A stretch of 23,928 nt of DNA from SKKY01 sp964622305. Lineage in GTDB: Bacteria; Bacillota; Peptococcia; Peptococcales; SKKY01. The notes under the pieces are model-generated. The model was not told where the DNA came from and ran no database searches. It worked only from the letters and a program-made list of their open reading frames with translations. Shown here one piece after another: positions 1 through 5,648 of this stretch; within the stretch, counting starts at the first letter, position 1; each line of letters begins with the position of its first letter. The translations under genes and the position numbers were made by a program. The DNA lies in NCBI GenBank assembly GCA_964622305.1, contig CAZUPR010000020.1, forward strand, positions 1 through 23,928, written 5' to 3'.

Positions 1-137
1 ATAATTGGGCTGGTTATAATTATTACGGTTAAAGTGTTTAAGATGGGAATAAAGGTTCCTATTAAAGTAAAAATGGCCGTAAGAACAGCCATCATGGCTC
101 CTTCTGTTAATTGTTTTGTCTTATATGCTGAATTCAT
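1..137 (-). CDS. yybS: YybS-like (DUF2232) membrane protein, N-terminal part
   Basis: This is the first 45 codons of a minus-strand gene that runs off the left edge of the window. The peptide starts MNSAYKTKQLTEGAMMAVL and continues into a hydrophobic segment (about residues 13-45, with FTLIGTFIPIL), as in the N-terminus of DUF2232/YybS multi-pass membrane proteins. An AAGGAG ribosome-binding site (145-150) sits 7 nt before the ATG. In Bacillus the order rpsF-ssb-rpsR-yybS-gdpP is conserved, and the same order here supports the call. A terminator separates it from rpsR, so it probably starts a new transcript; a TATAAT-like element lies at 172-177 but has no convincing -35. YybS has no firmly established biochemical activity. 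Confidence rests on synteny plus the N-terminal hydrophobic pattern. Confidence 0.7.
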   Translation of the reverse strand, partial: MNSAYKTKQLTEGAMMAVLTAIFTLIGTFIPILNTLTVIIITSPI

Positions 138-190
138 TTATACACTCCTTATGCAAACTGGCTATTCTCCTATTATAATTTAAAAGGATA

Positions 191-223
191 AAAAAAAACA
201 AGGAGCTAAGGCATCCTTGTTTT
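191..223 (-). terminator. Intrinsic terminator of the rpsF-ssb-rpsR operon
   Basis: A perfect 10-bp inverted repeat (195-204 with 214-223, 9-nt loop) is followed, in minus-strand reading, by a run of eight or more Ts (plus-strand As at 191-198). It lies 30 nt beyond the rpsR stop codon and before yybS, where an intrinsic terminator for the ribosomal protein operon is expected. Confidence 0.85.
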
Positions 224-252
224 GGATTATCTGTAACATGTTTGTAACAAGA

Positions 253-483
253 TTAATCAACAATATATGGGAGCAAACCAATGTATCTTGCTCTTTTGAT
301 TGCAATCGTTAATGTTCTTTGGTGCTTAGCACAGTTACCTGTTACTCTTCTTGGTAAGATCTTACCTCTTTCAGAAGTATATTTTGTCAGTTTGTTCAAC
401 TCTTTATAATCAATAACATTCTTTTTATCAGCACAGAAACTACAAACGCGTTTCCTTCTTCTGCCGCGATCACGTCTAACCAT
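253..483 (-). CDS. rpsR: 30S ribosomal protein S18
   Basis: Small basic protein of the 30S platform that binds next to S6. The sequence MVRRDRGRRRKRVCSFC, the central YKELNKLTKY segment, and the TGNCAKHQRTLTIAIKRAR C-terminal block are family hallmarks. The first ATG in frame is at 492, but the GGAG (493-496) touches that codon directly. The ATG at 483 has a normal 9-nt spacing and gives the usual N-terminus, so a 76-residue product is preferred. Two Cys in the CSFC block and one in GNCAKH could bind zinc, as in the Zn-type S18 paralogues; this is inference. It is the last gene of rpsF-ssb-rpsR. Confidence 0.95.
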   Translation of the reverse strand: MVRRDRGRRRKRVCSFCADKKNVIDYKELNKLTKYTSERGKILPRRVTGNCAKHQRTLTIAIKRARYIGLLPYIVD

Positions 484-498
484 TTTTTTCATCTCCTA

Positions 499-900
499 TC
501 AAAAGGGAATTTCCTCGTCGAAATCTCCGCCAAAAGAATCCCCGTCAGTATCTGAATAGCCGCCATCTCTTTGTCCGGATGTGTCACCCTTTGAACCAAG
601 GAATTCAACCTGGTCGGCAACAACATCAGTCCTATAGACTCTTTGACCATCTTTATTTTCATAGCTGGAAGTTTGGATACGGCCTTCGACCGCAACCTGT
701 CTTCCCTTGCTTAAATATTTAGCAACGTTTTCTGCTGCCTTTTGCCATACAATGACTGGTATAAAGTCAGCCTGCTGTTCACCGTCTTTGGCAAACCTCC
801 GGTCAACAGCTAGTGTGAAATTGGCTACGGCAACTCCAGACTGGGTATATCTTAGTTCCGGGTCCTTCGTTAGTCTGCCTACTAATACAGCTCTGTTCAT
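499..900 (-). CDS. ssb: Single-stranded DNA-binding protein
   Basis: SSB coats single-stranded DNA at replication forks and recruits partners through its acidic tail. The 133-residue product begins MNRAVLVGRLTKDPELRYT and has a full OB fold (about residues 1-105). A short Gly/Asp-rich linker follows, then the canonical acidic tip DEEIPF at residues 128-133. The linker is short, so the protein is smaller than B. subtilis SsbA. An ACCTCC complement (907-912) gives a strong GGAGGT SD 6 nt upstream of the ATG. It lies between rpsF and rpsR, the classical Gram-positive order that couples SSB supply to ribosomal protein transcription. Confidence 0.97.
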   Translation of the reverse strand: MNRAVLVGRLTKDPELRYTQSGVAVANFTLAVDRRFAKDGEQQADFIPVIVWQKAAENVAKYLSKGRQVAVEGRIQTSSYENKDGQRVYRTDVVADQVEFLGSKGDTSGQRDGGYSDTDGDSFGGDFDEEIPF

Positions 901-919
901 GACTTTACCTCCAGAATAA

Positions 920-1204
920 TTATTCTTCTACTCTAGTAATTAAGTTACGGATAACTTCATCAGAGATTTTCATTACTCTGTTTAGTTCATCTGCAACTTT
1001 TGAATCACCCATAAATCGAGCAAGAACATAAAAACCTTCGGTTTTCTTGTCAATTTCATAGGCTAGTTTGCGGGTTCCCATTTTTGTCAGGCTTTTTAGT
1101 TCTCCACCATTATCAGCAATAATCTTATTGTATTTTTCTATGTTAGCTTCAAGAACGCCTTCTTCAGCTGGGTTTAAAATATACATAATTTCGTATTCGC
1201 GCAC
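920..1204 (-). CDS. rpsF: 30S ribosomal protein S6
   Basis: S6 forms a heterodimer with S18 on the 30S platform. The 94-residue product has the family N-terminus MREYEIMYILNP and the conserved MGTRKLAYEIDKKTEGFYVL core. Translation starts at a GTG codon (1202-1204), supported by a GGAGGTGA SD about 6 nt upstream. It heads the rpsF-ssb-rpsR operon. The transcript leader can form a short imperfect hairpin (1226-1254). In other bacteria this leader carries an S6:S18-binding autoregulatory element, but the CCG-containing motif was not clearly recognised here. Confidence 0.96.
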   Translation of the reverse strand: MREYEIMYILNPAEEGVLEANIEKYNKIIADNGGELKSLTKMGTRKLAYEIDKKTEGFYVLARFMGDSKVADELNRVMKISDEVIRNLITRVEE

Positions 1205-1265
1205 TAGTCTTCACCTCCCCCCATGGACTTTGGCTCCTTTTACAGAGCAGGGTCTACGACAGTGA

Positions 1266-1294
1266 ATATTAACATAAAGACAAACAAAAGTAAA
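1266..1294 (-). promoter_or_regulatory. Candidate promoter of rpsF-ssb-rpsR
   Basis: Minus-strand TTTACT (1289-1294), a 17-bp spacer, then TAATAT (1266-1271). Each hexamer matches the sigma-A consensus at 4 of 6 positions. It lies in the 96-bp gap between the DUF951 gene and rpsF, and predicts a leader of about 55 nt. Confidence 0.45.
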
Positions 1295-1300
1295 GAGAAT

Positions 1301-1492
1301 CTACTCTTTGTCAGAGATAATTTCTTTGATTGCCTTTTCTAAATTCTGTCTCTTAATCCAGGTTTGATGGCCACACTTATCACACTTGATAATAAAATCA
1401 GCCCCTGTTCGTAAAACCAGCCAGAGATCAGAACCACAGGGATGCTTCTTTTTCATTTTTATCTGGTCACCCACATTAATTTTAAAGGCCAT
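1301..1492 (-). CDS. yyzM: DUF951 family protein (YyzM-like)
   Basis: Small 63-residue protein, MAFKINVGDQIKMKKKHPCG onward, with WLVLRTGADFIIKCDKCGHQTWIKR. The start, the HPCGS block, and a CxxC pair (CDKC) with a basic follow-on match DUF951, a widespread Firmicutes family whose biochemical role is not established. Cys 19, 37 and 40 could form part of a metal site; this is inference. It is a common neighbour of rpsF and the partition genes in Firmicutes. An AGGTGGGG SD lies directly upstream of the ATG. It probably shares a transcript with the upstream CvpA-like gene. Confidence 0.85.
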   Translation of the reverse strand: MAFKINVGDQIKMKKKHPCGSDLWLVLRTGADFIIKCDKCGHQTWIKRQNLEKAIKEIISDKE

Positions 1493-1540
1493 TTCCCCAC
1501 CTCACCTCTTTAATACCCCGCAGGGGTAGTTTGGGTTTTC

Positions 1541-2248
1541 TTAAATTAATTTTATAGCTTCTGTAATAATTAAACTATATATATAGTAAAAATATGGTTG
1601 GCTTATAGATGTGCTTAATAGAATTTTAAAATTATATAAAAAGCTTCCCTCTGTGAGTGCCAGGAAAAAAAGAAAGTCTTTGGCAAAGCCCAAAAAGAGG
1701 GAGAGAAAAAGAACATGCAAAGCAGAGCCAAAGAGGAAACCCAAAATCCTGTTTAGGGCTCCAAACAAAACAAAGGAACCAATTATCTTATCAAAGATTT
1801 TTTTGACTATTTTAAATAAAAAAAGAAAGGCTAAAAAGAGAAGCAGGAAGGATAGTACTATAAGAATATACTTAGCTAAAATCAAAGATAAAAACTCAGA
1901 GAGATTTTTCGGCTCAAATACAAGCAGGGATTCGTGCATCTTATTTATTTCCCGGGAAATATTTTCATTAGAAAAAAACTTCCAAAGAGATCCTTCCAAA
2001 GAAAGGGGCAAGTTTCTAACCTCTTCTGATAAAGGCAATATAGGTTCAATAATTTTTGCAATTGAAGGCATAAAAATCGTCTTCAAATTAAAATGATCTA
2101 TAAAAACCAGCAAGAACCTGCCCGACAAGAAAGCTGCCAGAAACTTTCCCGCAAAAGAAAAGAGACTATGACTAAATCCCTTATACATGCCCCATAAAGC
2201 TCCTATAAAAAGGAAAAAAAAGGCTGCCAGATCCAAATTATTATACAA
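1541..2248 (-). CDS. CvpA-family membrane protein
   Basis: A 235-residue, very hydrophobic protein with about four membrane segments. The N-terminal NLDLAAFFFLFIGALWGMYKG block, followed by a second hydrophobic stretch, and the later NRILGFLFGSALHVLFLSLFL segment resemble the NxxD...GxxRG and NRxLGxxxG patterns of CvpA proteins. CvpA is linked to colicin V production and envelope stress in enterobacteria; its role in Firmicutes is unclear. The start is a TTG codon (2246-2248), chosen because a consensus AGGAGG SD sits 9 nt upstream; the nearer ATG is out of frame. A bactofilin-operon terminator lies just before it. The coding sequence contains an exact Noc-binding palindrome at 1947-1960. Confidence 0.7.
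   Translation of the reverse strand: MYNNLDLAAFFFLFIGALWGMYKGFSHSLFSFAGKFLAAFLSGRFLLVFIDHFNLKTIFMPSIAKIIEPILPLSEEVRNLPLSLEGSLWKFFSNENISREINKMHESLLVFEPKNLSEFLSLILAKYILIVLSFLLLFLAFLFLFKIVKKIFDKIIGSFVLFGALNRILGFLFGSALHVLFLSLFLGFAKDFLFFLALTEGSFLYNFKILLSTSISQPYFYYIYSLIITEAIKLI
1946..1961. promoter_or_regulatory. Noc-binding site (NBS), exact consensus
   Basis: ATTTCCCGGGAAAT at 1947-1960 is identical to the B. subtilis Noc-binding consensus, and flanking T/A make a 16-bp perfect palindrome. It lies inside the CvpA-like gene, where it is read as codons for I-S-R-E-I. The window also encodes a Noc protein (5649-6467) with NBS-type specificity residues. Confidence 0.8.
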
Positions 2249-2266
2249 GTCCTCATGCCTCCTTTT

Positions 2267-2295
2267 AAAAAAAGAAGAGGCAATCAGCTGCCTCT
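2267..2295 (-). terminator. Intrinsic terminator after the bactofilin gene
   Basis: AGAGGCA (2276-2282), loop ATCAGC, then TGCCTCT (2289-2295). In minus-strand reading it is followed by TCTTTTTTT (2267-2275). It falls 12 nt after the bactofilin stop. Its T-run is directly followed by the AAAAGGAGG ribosome-binding site of the CvpA-like gene. Confidence 0.75.
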
Positions 2296-2307
2296 CCTTG
2301 TCCTAAA

Positions 2308-2736
2308 CTATTTATTTGCTTTAGCCGGTTGTCCCACTTTAGCCGGTTGTCCCAGCAGATTTTGCTGATTTTCTTTCCTGTCCATTTTACAATTCCCTGA
2401 AAATTCTGCTCCATCTTCTATGACAACAAATTTTGATATTATATCACCCAGTAAACGAGCTGTTTTATTTAATTCTATTTTTTCATCTGCAGAAATGTTA
2501 CCTAAGATTTCACCCGCAATAGTTACGGTTTTCGCTTTAACATTTCCTTTAAGGGAACCTTTCTCACCAACAATCAGGTTTCCCTGGGTTTCTACATCCC
2601 CAATTAATTTTCCGTCCACTCTCACAGAACCCTGAGTCTTTACCAGGCCTTCTACAGTGGAATTAAAACCTATTATAGTTTCAACTAAATCTGTATTAAT
2701 AACTTTTTCTTTTTTATTATCTTTAGGACTAAACAT
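2308..2736 (-). CDS. Bactofilin family cytoskeletal protein
   Basis: Bactofilins are beta-helical proteins that polymerise without nucleotide and act as membrane-associated scaffolds. The 142-residue product has a short charged N-terminal tail (about 1-20), then regularly spaced V/I-G rungs such as GSVRVDGKLIGDVETQGNL and GNVKAKTVTIAGEILGNIS, typical of the bactofilin (DUF583) core at about 25-118. A polar C-terminal tail follows, ending in a duplicated GQPAK motif. It begins 15 bp after the M23 peptidase stop with a good AAAGGAG SD, so the two are one operon. Bactofilin-LytM pairs are a recurrent arrangement in which the bactofilin positions a cell-wall hydrolase. Proximity to parABS is also notable, because Myxococcus bactofilins scaffold ParABS. 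Confidence 0.88.
   Translation of the reverse strand: MFSPKDNKKEKVINTDLVETIIGFNSTVEGLVKTQGSVRVDGKLIGDVETQGNLIVGEKGSLKGNVKAKTVTIAGEILGNISADEKIELNKTARLLGDIISKFVVIEDGAEFSGNCKMDRKENQQNLLGQPAKVGQPAKANK
2319..2354. repeat. Tandem 18-bp repeat in the bactofilin C-terminus
   Basis: CTTTAGCCGGTTGTCCCA occurs twice head-to-tail without mismatch (2319-2336 and 2337-2354). It encodes consecutive GQPAK-containing hexapeptides near the bactofilin C-terminus. An in-frame duplication of this kind is likely recent and length-variable. Confidence 0.9.
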
Positions 2737-2751
2737 TATTAACTCCTTTAT

Positions 2752-3741
2752 TTAAAATACGGTTTTAGGGTCGATGGTGCTTCCATTATAGGTTACTTCA
2801 TAATGCAGGTGAGCACCAGTTGCCCTTCCTGAACGTCCTATTTTAGCAACTACCTGTCCTCTTTTTACCTGATCGCCAACCTTAGCCAGCAAAGAAGAGC
2901 AATGGGCATACGTTGTCGTGTAGCCGTAACCATGGTTTATAACAATGGTATAGCCAAAACCTGCTCTGTATCCTGCGAAAGTTACTCTGCCTGAGCCTGT
3001 TGACACTATGTTGGCCCCATAGCCTCCTGCTAAATCTATCCCTGAATGGAATTCAGAACCCCGTCCGGAGAAAGGATTGGACCGCCAGCCATAAGGGGAA
3101 GTAATCTTGCCTCCTGAGGGGCGACCTGATGGCTTAGCTGCTAAAAAGCGAATTCTGTCAGCAGTATCTTTTTCTAAGCTAGCCAGAACTTTTTCTTGAT
3201 TATCTGTTTCTTCATTTATTAATTGCAACATGGCCTTAATCTCTTTAATGTCATCTATGCCATATTGGCTTTGGTCCTTCTCATTTAAAGTCATTCCATC
3301 TTCTTCATATGTAAGACTTAATAAATCTACTCCACTACTTGTGAAAATTCTGGAAGCAAAAGGGCTGCCTCCACTACTGCTTCTGGAAGGTACTTCCTTA
3401 TCTTCTGGAGCGCTGACCTTAAGACCAACCATCTCTCTGACCTTCATGTCAGTTTCTTTAATTTCTTCTAATTTCTCCAGAGCTTTTAATGTGTCTTCTT
3501 TTAAAAGCTTCAGCTCTTCATTTTGAATGTGGTTTACCGTTTTTAGTTTATCATTCTCTATTAGTTTGCTTTCAAGTCTTGCTGAGTTAACAAAAAGAAC
3601 ACCGAAGACCACGAATGAAAACAGTCCAAAAAGAGCCAGTCCGTTTATTAAAAGTGCCGGTACTTTTACACTTTTTACTTCTGAATTATTATGAGGAATA
3701 AACATAAGAGTAAATTTGTGATTCTTAAATTTAAACTTCAT
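2752..3741 (-). CDS. Membrane-anchored M23 (LytM) peptidase with coiled coil
   Basis: Envelope metallopeptidase predicted to cleave peptidoglycan cross-links. From the preferred start the order is: a basic cytoplasmic N-terminus, one transmembrane segment (about residues 27-53), a coiled-coil/linker region (about 55-200), then the LytM domain. All zinc and catalytic residues are visible: HSGID (His232, Asp236), YAHCS (His280) and HLHYEV (His311, His313), so an active enzyme is predicted. An in-frame GTG at 3753 lies too close to the SD; the ATG at 3741 has a GGTGATC anti-SD match 6 nt upstream and gives 329 residues. It is followed 15 bp later by a bactofilin gene, resembling LmdC-type bactofilin-partnered peptidases. 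The alternative is a non-enzymatic divisome/SpoIIQ-like factor, but the intact active site argues against that. Confidence 0.92.
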   Translation of the reverse strand: MKFKFKNHKFTLMFIPHNNSEVKSVKVPALLINGLALFGLFSFVVFGVLFVNSARLESKLIENDKLKTVNHIQNEELKLLKEDTLKALEKLEEIKETDMKVREMVGLKVSAPEDKEVPSRSSSGGSPFASRIFTSSGVDLLSLTYEEDGMTLNEKDQSQYGIDDIKEIKAMLQLINEETDNQEKVLASLEKDTADRIRFLAAKPSGRPSGGKITSPYGWRSNPFSGRGSEFHSGIDLAGGYGANIVSTGSGRVTFAGYRAGFGYTIVINHGYGYTTTYAHCSSLLAKVGDQVKRGQVVAKIGRSGRATGAHLHYEVTYNGSTIDPKTVF

Positions 3742-3771
3742 TCTTTTGATCACCCACCTTACAACAACTAT

Positions 3772-3800
3772 ATTCTACTTAAAAAGTACTCTTTCGTCCA
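3772..3800 (-). promoter_or_regulatory. Candidate promoter of the M23-bactofilin operon
   Basis: Minus-strand TGGACG (3795-3800), 17-bp spacer, TAGAAT (3772-3777), matching the sigma-A hexamers at 4 and 5 of 6 positions. It would give a leader of about 25 nt before the ATG at 3741. A promoter is expected here because the parB terminator lies upstream. Confidence 0.4.
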
Positions 3801-3829
3801 CCCCAAATTTGTTTACATTTGCCTTTAAT

Positions 3830-3882
3830 GCTCAAACTCTTTTTAAGGGCTCTCAGGTCCATTTTAAGCACTTTGAGCCCTT
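3830..3882. repeat. Overlapping inverted repeats between parB and the M23 gene
   Basis: AAGGGCTC (3845-3852) pairs with GAGCCCTT (3875-3882). GCTCAAA (3830-3836) is also complementary to TTTGAGC (3872-3878). The two pairings share the same right arm and are mutually exclusive. No known riboswitch was recognised. A transcript that started upstream would carry this as a switchable leader, but the best promoter found lies downstream of it. Confidence 0.4.
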
Positions 3883-3917
3883 TTGAATCCTAAGCTCTTG
3901 CTTTTTTGCCTCTTTTT

Positions 3918-3937
3918 AATGTTTCACGTGAAACATT
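3918..3937. promoter_or_regulatory. parS: parS centromere site 1
   Basis: TGTTTCACGTGAAACA at 3920-3935 is an exact match to the Spo0J/ParB consensus, extended by AA/TT to a 20-bp palindrome. It lies about 40 bp beyond the parB stop codon in the gap before the M23 gene. ParB loads here as a CTP-dependent clamp and spreads, and SMC is recruited. Confidence 0.97.
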
Positions 3938-3952
3938 CTCTCCGCCAAAAGG

Positions 3953-3988
3953 AAAAACTGATGTTTCACGTGAAACATCAGTTTTTTT
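3953..3988 (-). terminator. Terminator built on parS site 2
   Basis: parS2 is extended by AAAAACTGA on one side and TCAGTTTTT on the other, giving a perfect 34-bp palindrome (3953-3986). Read on the minus strand it is a stem ending in five Ts, followed by CCTTTT; on the plus strand it is followed by seven Ts. It overlaps the last three parB codons and would terminate the soj-parB transcript. A small U-tract is the main weakness on the minus strand. Confidence 0.7.
3962..3977. promoter_or_regulatory. parS: parS centromere site 2
   Basis: A second exact TGTTTCACGTGAAACA. It starts at the base after the parB stop codon (minus-strand TGA at 3980-3978). Its centre is 42 bp from that of site 1, close to four helical turns, so the two sites face the same side of the DNA. 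Confidence 0.97.
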
Positions 3989-4868
3989 CCAGGAGTTCAA
4001 CTATTCTATTTAGTTCTTCCAAGTTAAAGTATTCAATTTCAATTTTCCCTTTTTTTTCAGTCCCCTTAATATTTACCTTGGTTGAGAAGATTCCTTGTAA
4101 GATTCCTTCTACTCTTTCCAATTCAGGGTTCCTGTTTTTAAAAATTGTTTCTGTCTTTTTGTTTTCTAGTAATTTTTTTACCATTTCTTCTGTTTGTCTT
4201 ACGCTAAGATTCTTTTTTAAGACTTCTTGGGCAGCATCCATTATTGCTTTATGGGTAAGAAGGGGCAAAAGGGCTCTGCCATGTCCCATGCTTATTACTT
4301 CGTTGATAATCAGCCTTTGTGCTTCTTTGGGTAGATCTAAAAGTCTTAAGGAGTTGGTAATGGCAGATCTGCTTTTGCCCAAGGTTTCTCCAAGCTCTGC
4401 TTGTTTAAGGCCATGTTCTTCTATTAAACTTTTGTAGGCCAAAGCCTCTTCAATGGCATTCAGGTCTTGTCTTTGAATGTTTTCAATCAAAGCTATTTTA
4501 GAAGATTGCTGATCATCAAATTCTTTTATTATAGCCGGGATCTTTTTTTCTTTAAGAGTTAGAAAAGCCCTGTATCGCCTTTCACCAGCTACAATCTCAA
4601 AAGAATCTCCACTTTTTCTAAGAACTATTGGCTGTATAAGTCCGTTTTCTTTTATAGATTGCGCAAGTTCCGCAATTCTATCATCTTCAAATCTCTTTCT
4701 AGGTTGGTTTGGGTTAGATTTTATCTTTTCAAGCTCTATAAAATGAACCAGATTTTCTTCTTTTATAACTTTGGAAGCCATAGGGGTTGCTGCGATTTGC
4801 TTGCTTTCCGTTGTCGCACCACCTGGAATTAAAGCTCCCAAGCCTCTGCCTAAACCTTTTTTACTCAT
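3978..4868 (-). CDS. parB: Chromosome partition protein ParB (Spo0J)
   Basis: CTP-dependent DNA clamp that loads at parS, spreads, and recruits SMC. The 296-residue protein starts MSKKGLGRGLGALIP, the basic tail that stimulates the ParA/Soj ATPase. It carries the CTP-binding GERRYRA motif (95-101), ENIQRQDL (129-136), a helix-turn-helix (about 154-178), and a C-terminal dimerisation domain. At the four positions that separate ParB from Noc specificity it has Arg167, Ser173, Asp178 and Gly195. Arg and Gly are ParB-like, which fits the two exact parS sites just downstream. The start overlaps soj by 8 bp with a GAGGAGGT SD, so the two are translationally coupled. Confidence 0.97.
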   Translation of the reverse strand: MSKKGLGRGLGALIPGGATTESKQIAATPMASKVIKEENLVHFIELEKIKSNPNQPRKRFEDDRIAELAQSIKENGLIQPIVLRKSGDSFEIVAGERRYRAFLTLKEKKIPAIIKEFDDQQSSKIALIENIQRQDLNAIEEALAYKSLIEEHGLKQAELGETLGKSRSAITNSLRLLDLPKEAQRLIINEVISMGHGRALLPLLTHKAIMDAAQEVLKKNLSVRQTEEMVKKLLENKKTETIFKNRNPELERVEGILQGIFSTKVNIKGTEKKGKIEIEYFNLEELNRIVELLEKN

Positions 4869-5622
4869 TTTCTAATACCTCCTCTCCCAGCATAAAGTAC
4901 ATTTCTGCCCCTTTTGATGATGGAGCATATAGCACAACTGGCTTGCCATGACTGGGTGATTCACTTATTCGAACATTTCTGGGAACAATGGCTTTGAAAA
5001 GTTTGCTGCCAAAGTATTTTTTCACTTCGTCAACTACCTGGACGGACAGATTGGTTCTTCCATCAAACATGGTCATTAAAACCCCTTCTATTTCCAAGTC
5101 CTTATTAAGATTGGCTTTTACCAAATCAAGGGTGTTGATTAGTTTTGATAAACCTTCCAGGGCATAATATTCACATTGAATAGGGATAATTACACTTTTT
5201 GCAGCTGTCAAAGAGTTTAAAGTTAAAAGTCCCAGGGAGGGAGGGCAGTCAATTATAGTGTAATCAAAATAATCAGAGATTTTATCCAAAGCTTTCTTTA
5301 ATAAGAATTCTCTTTCCTCCATGCCTACCAGCTCAATTTCTGCACCCGCCAACTGAATATTAGATGGCAAAATAACAAGGTTTTTTATCTCTGTTTTATG
5401 AATTGTTTCTTCAATAGGCCTGCCATTAATAATTACATCATAGACTGAAAATTCCAGATCATCAGACTCTACATCCAGGCCACTGCTGGCATTTCCCTGT
5501 GGATCCATGTCTATCAAAAGCACCCTTTTTCCGGCCATAGCCAGTGTTGCTGACAGGTTTACCGCAGTTGTAGTCTTTGCTACCCCGCCCTTTTGATTAA
5601 CAATAGCAATGATTTTACCCAA
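4861..5622 (-). CDS. soj: Chromosome partition ATPase ParA (Soj)
   Basis: Deviant-Walker ATPase that binds DNA as an ATP dimer, is stimulated by ParB, and in Bacillus also controls DnaA. The 253-residue protein has the KGGVAKTT P-loop at 11-18 with signature Lys11, MDPQGN at 39-44, and the Walker B IIDCPPS around Asp125. The start chosen is TTG at 5622, giving MGKIIAIVNQKGG, the same N-terminus as B. subtilis Soj. The in-frame GTG at 5631 overlaps the GAGGTGGG SD itself and cannot be used efficiently. It lies between noc and parB, overlapping parB by 8 bp. Confidence 0.96.
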   Translation of the reverse strand: MGKIIAIVNQKGGVAKTTTAVNLSATLAMAGKRVLLIDMDPQGNASSGLDVESDDLEFSVYDVIINGRPIEETIHKTEIKNLVILPSNIQLAGAEIELVGMEEREFLLKKALDKISDYFDYTIIDCPPSLGLLTLNSLTAAKSVIIPIQCEYYALEGLSKLINTLDLVKANLNKDLEIEGVLMTMFDGRTNLSVQVVDEVKKYFGSKLFKAIVPRNVRISESPSHGKPVVLYAPSSKGAEMYFMLGEEVLENE

Positions 5623-5648
5623 GAATCCCACCTCTTCCCTTTGAATCT

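Noticed and set aside
1226..1254. S6:S18 autoregulatory leader before rpsF.
   Set aside because: Only an imperfect hairpin is visible and the conserved CCG context was not recognised; a covariance-model search would decide.
1514..1528. TACCCC-GCA-GGGGTA hairpin between cvpA-like and DUF951 genes as a terminator.
   Set aside because: No T-tract on either strand; at most a weak pause or mRNA structure.
1611..2096. A 161-codon plus-strand open frame opposite the CvpA-like gene.
   Set aside because: Its Lys/Arg-rich composition is the antisense image of hydrophobic Phe/Leu codons; it has no SD or family resemblance.
3883..4437. A 184-codon plus-strand frame containing MFHVKH twice.
   Set aside because: The repeated peptide is just the two parS sites translated; the rest is antisense to parB.
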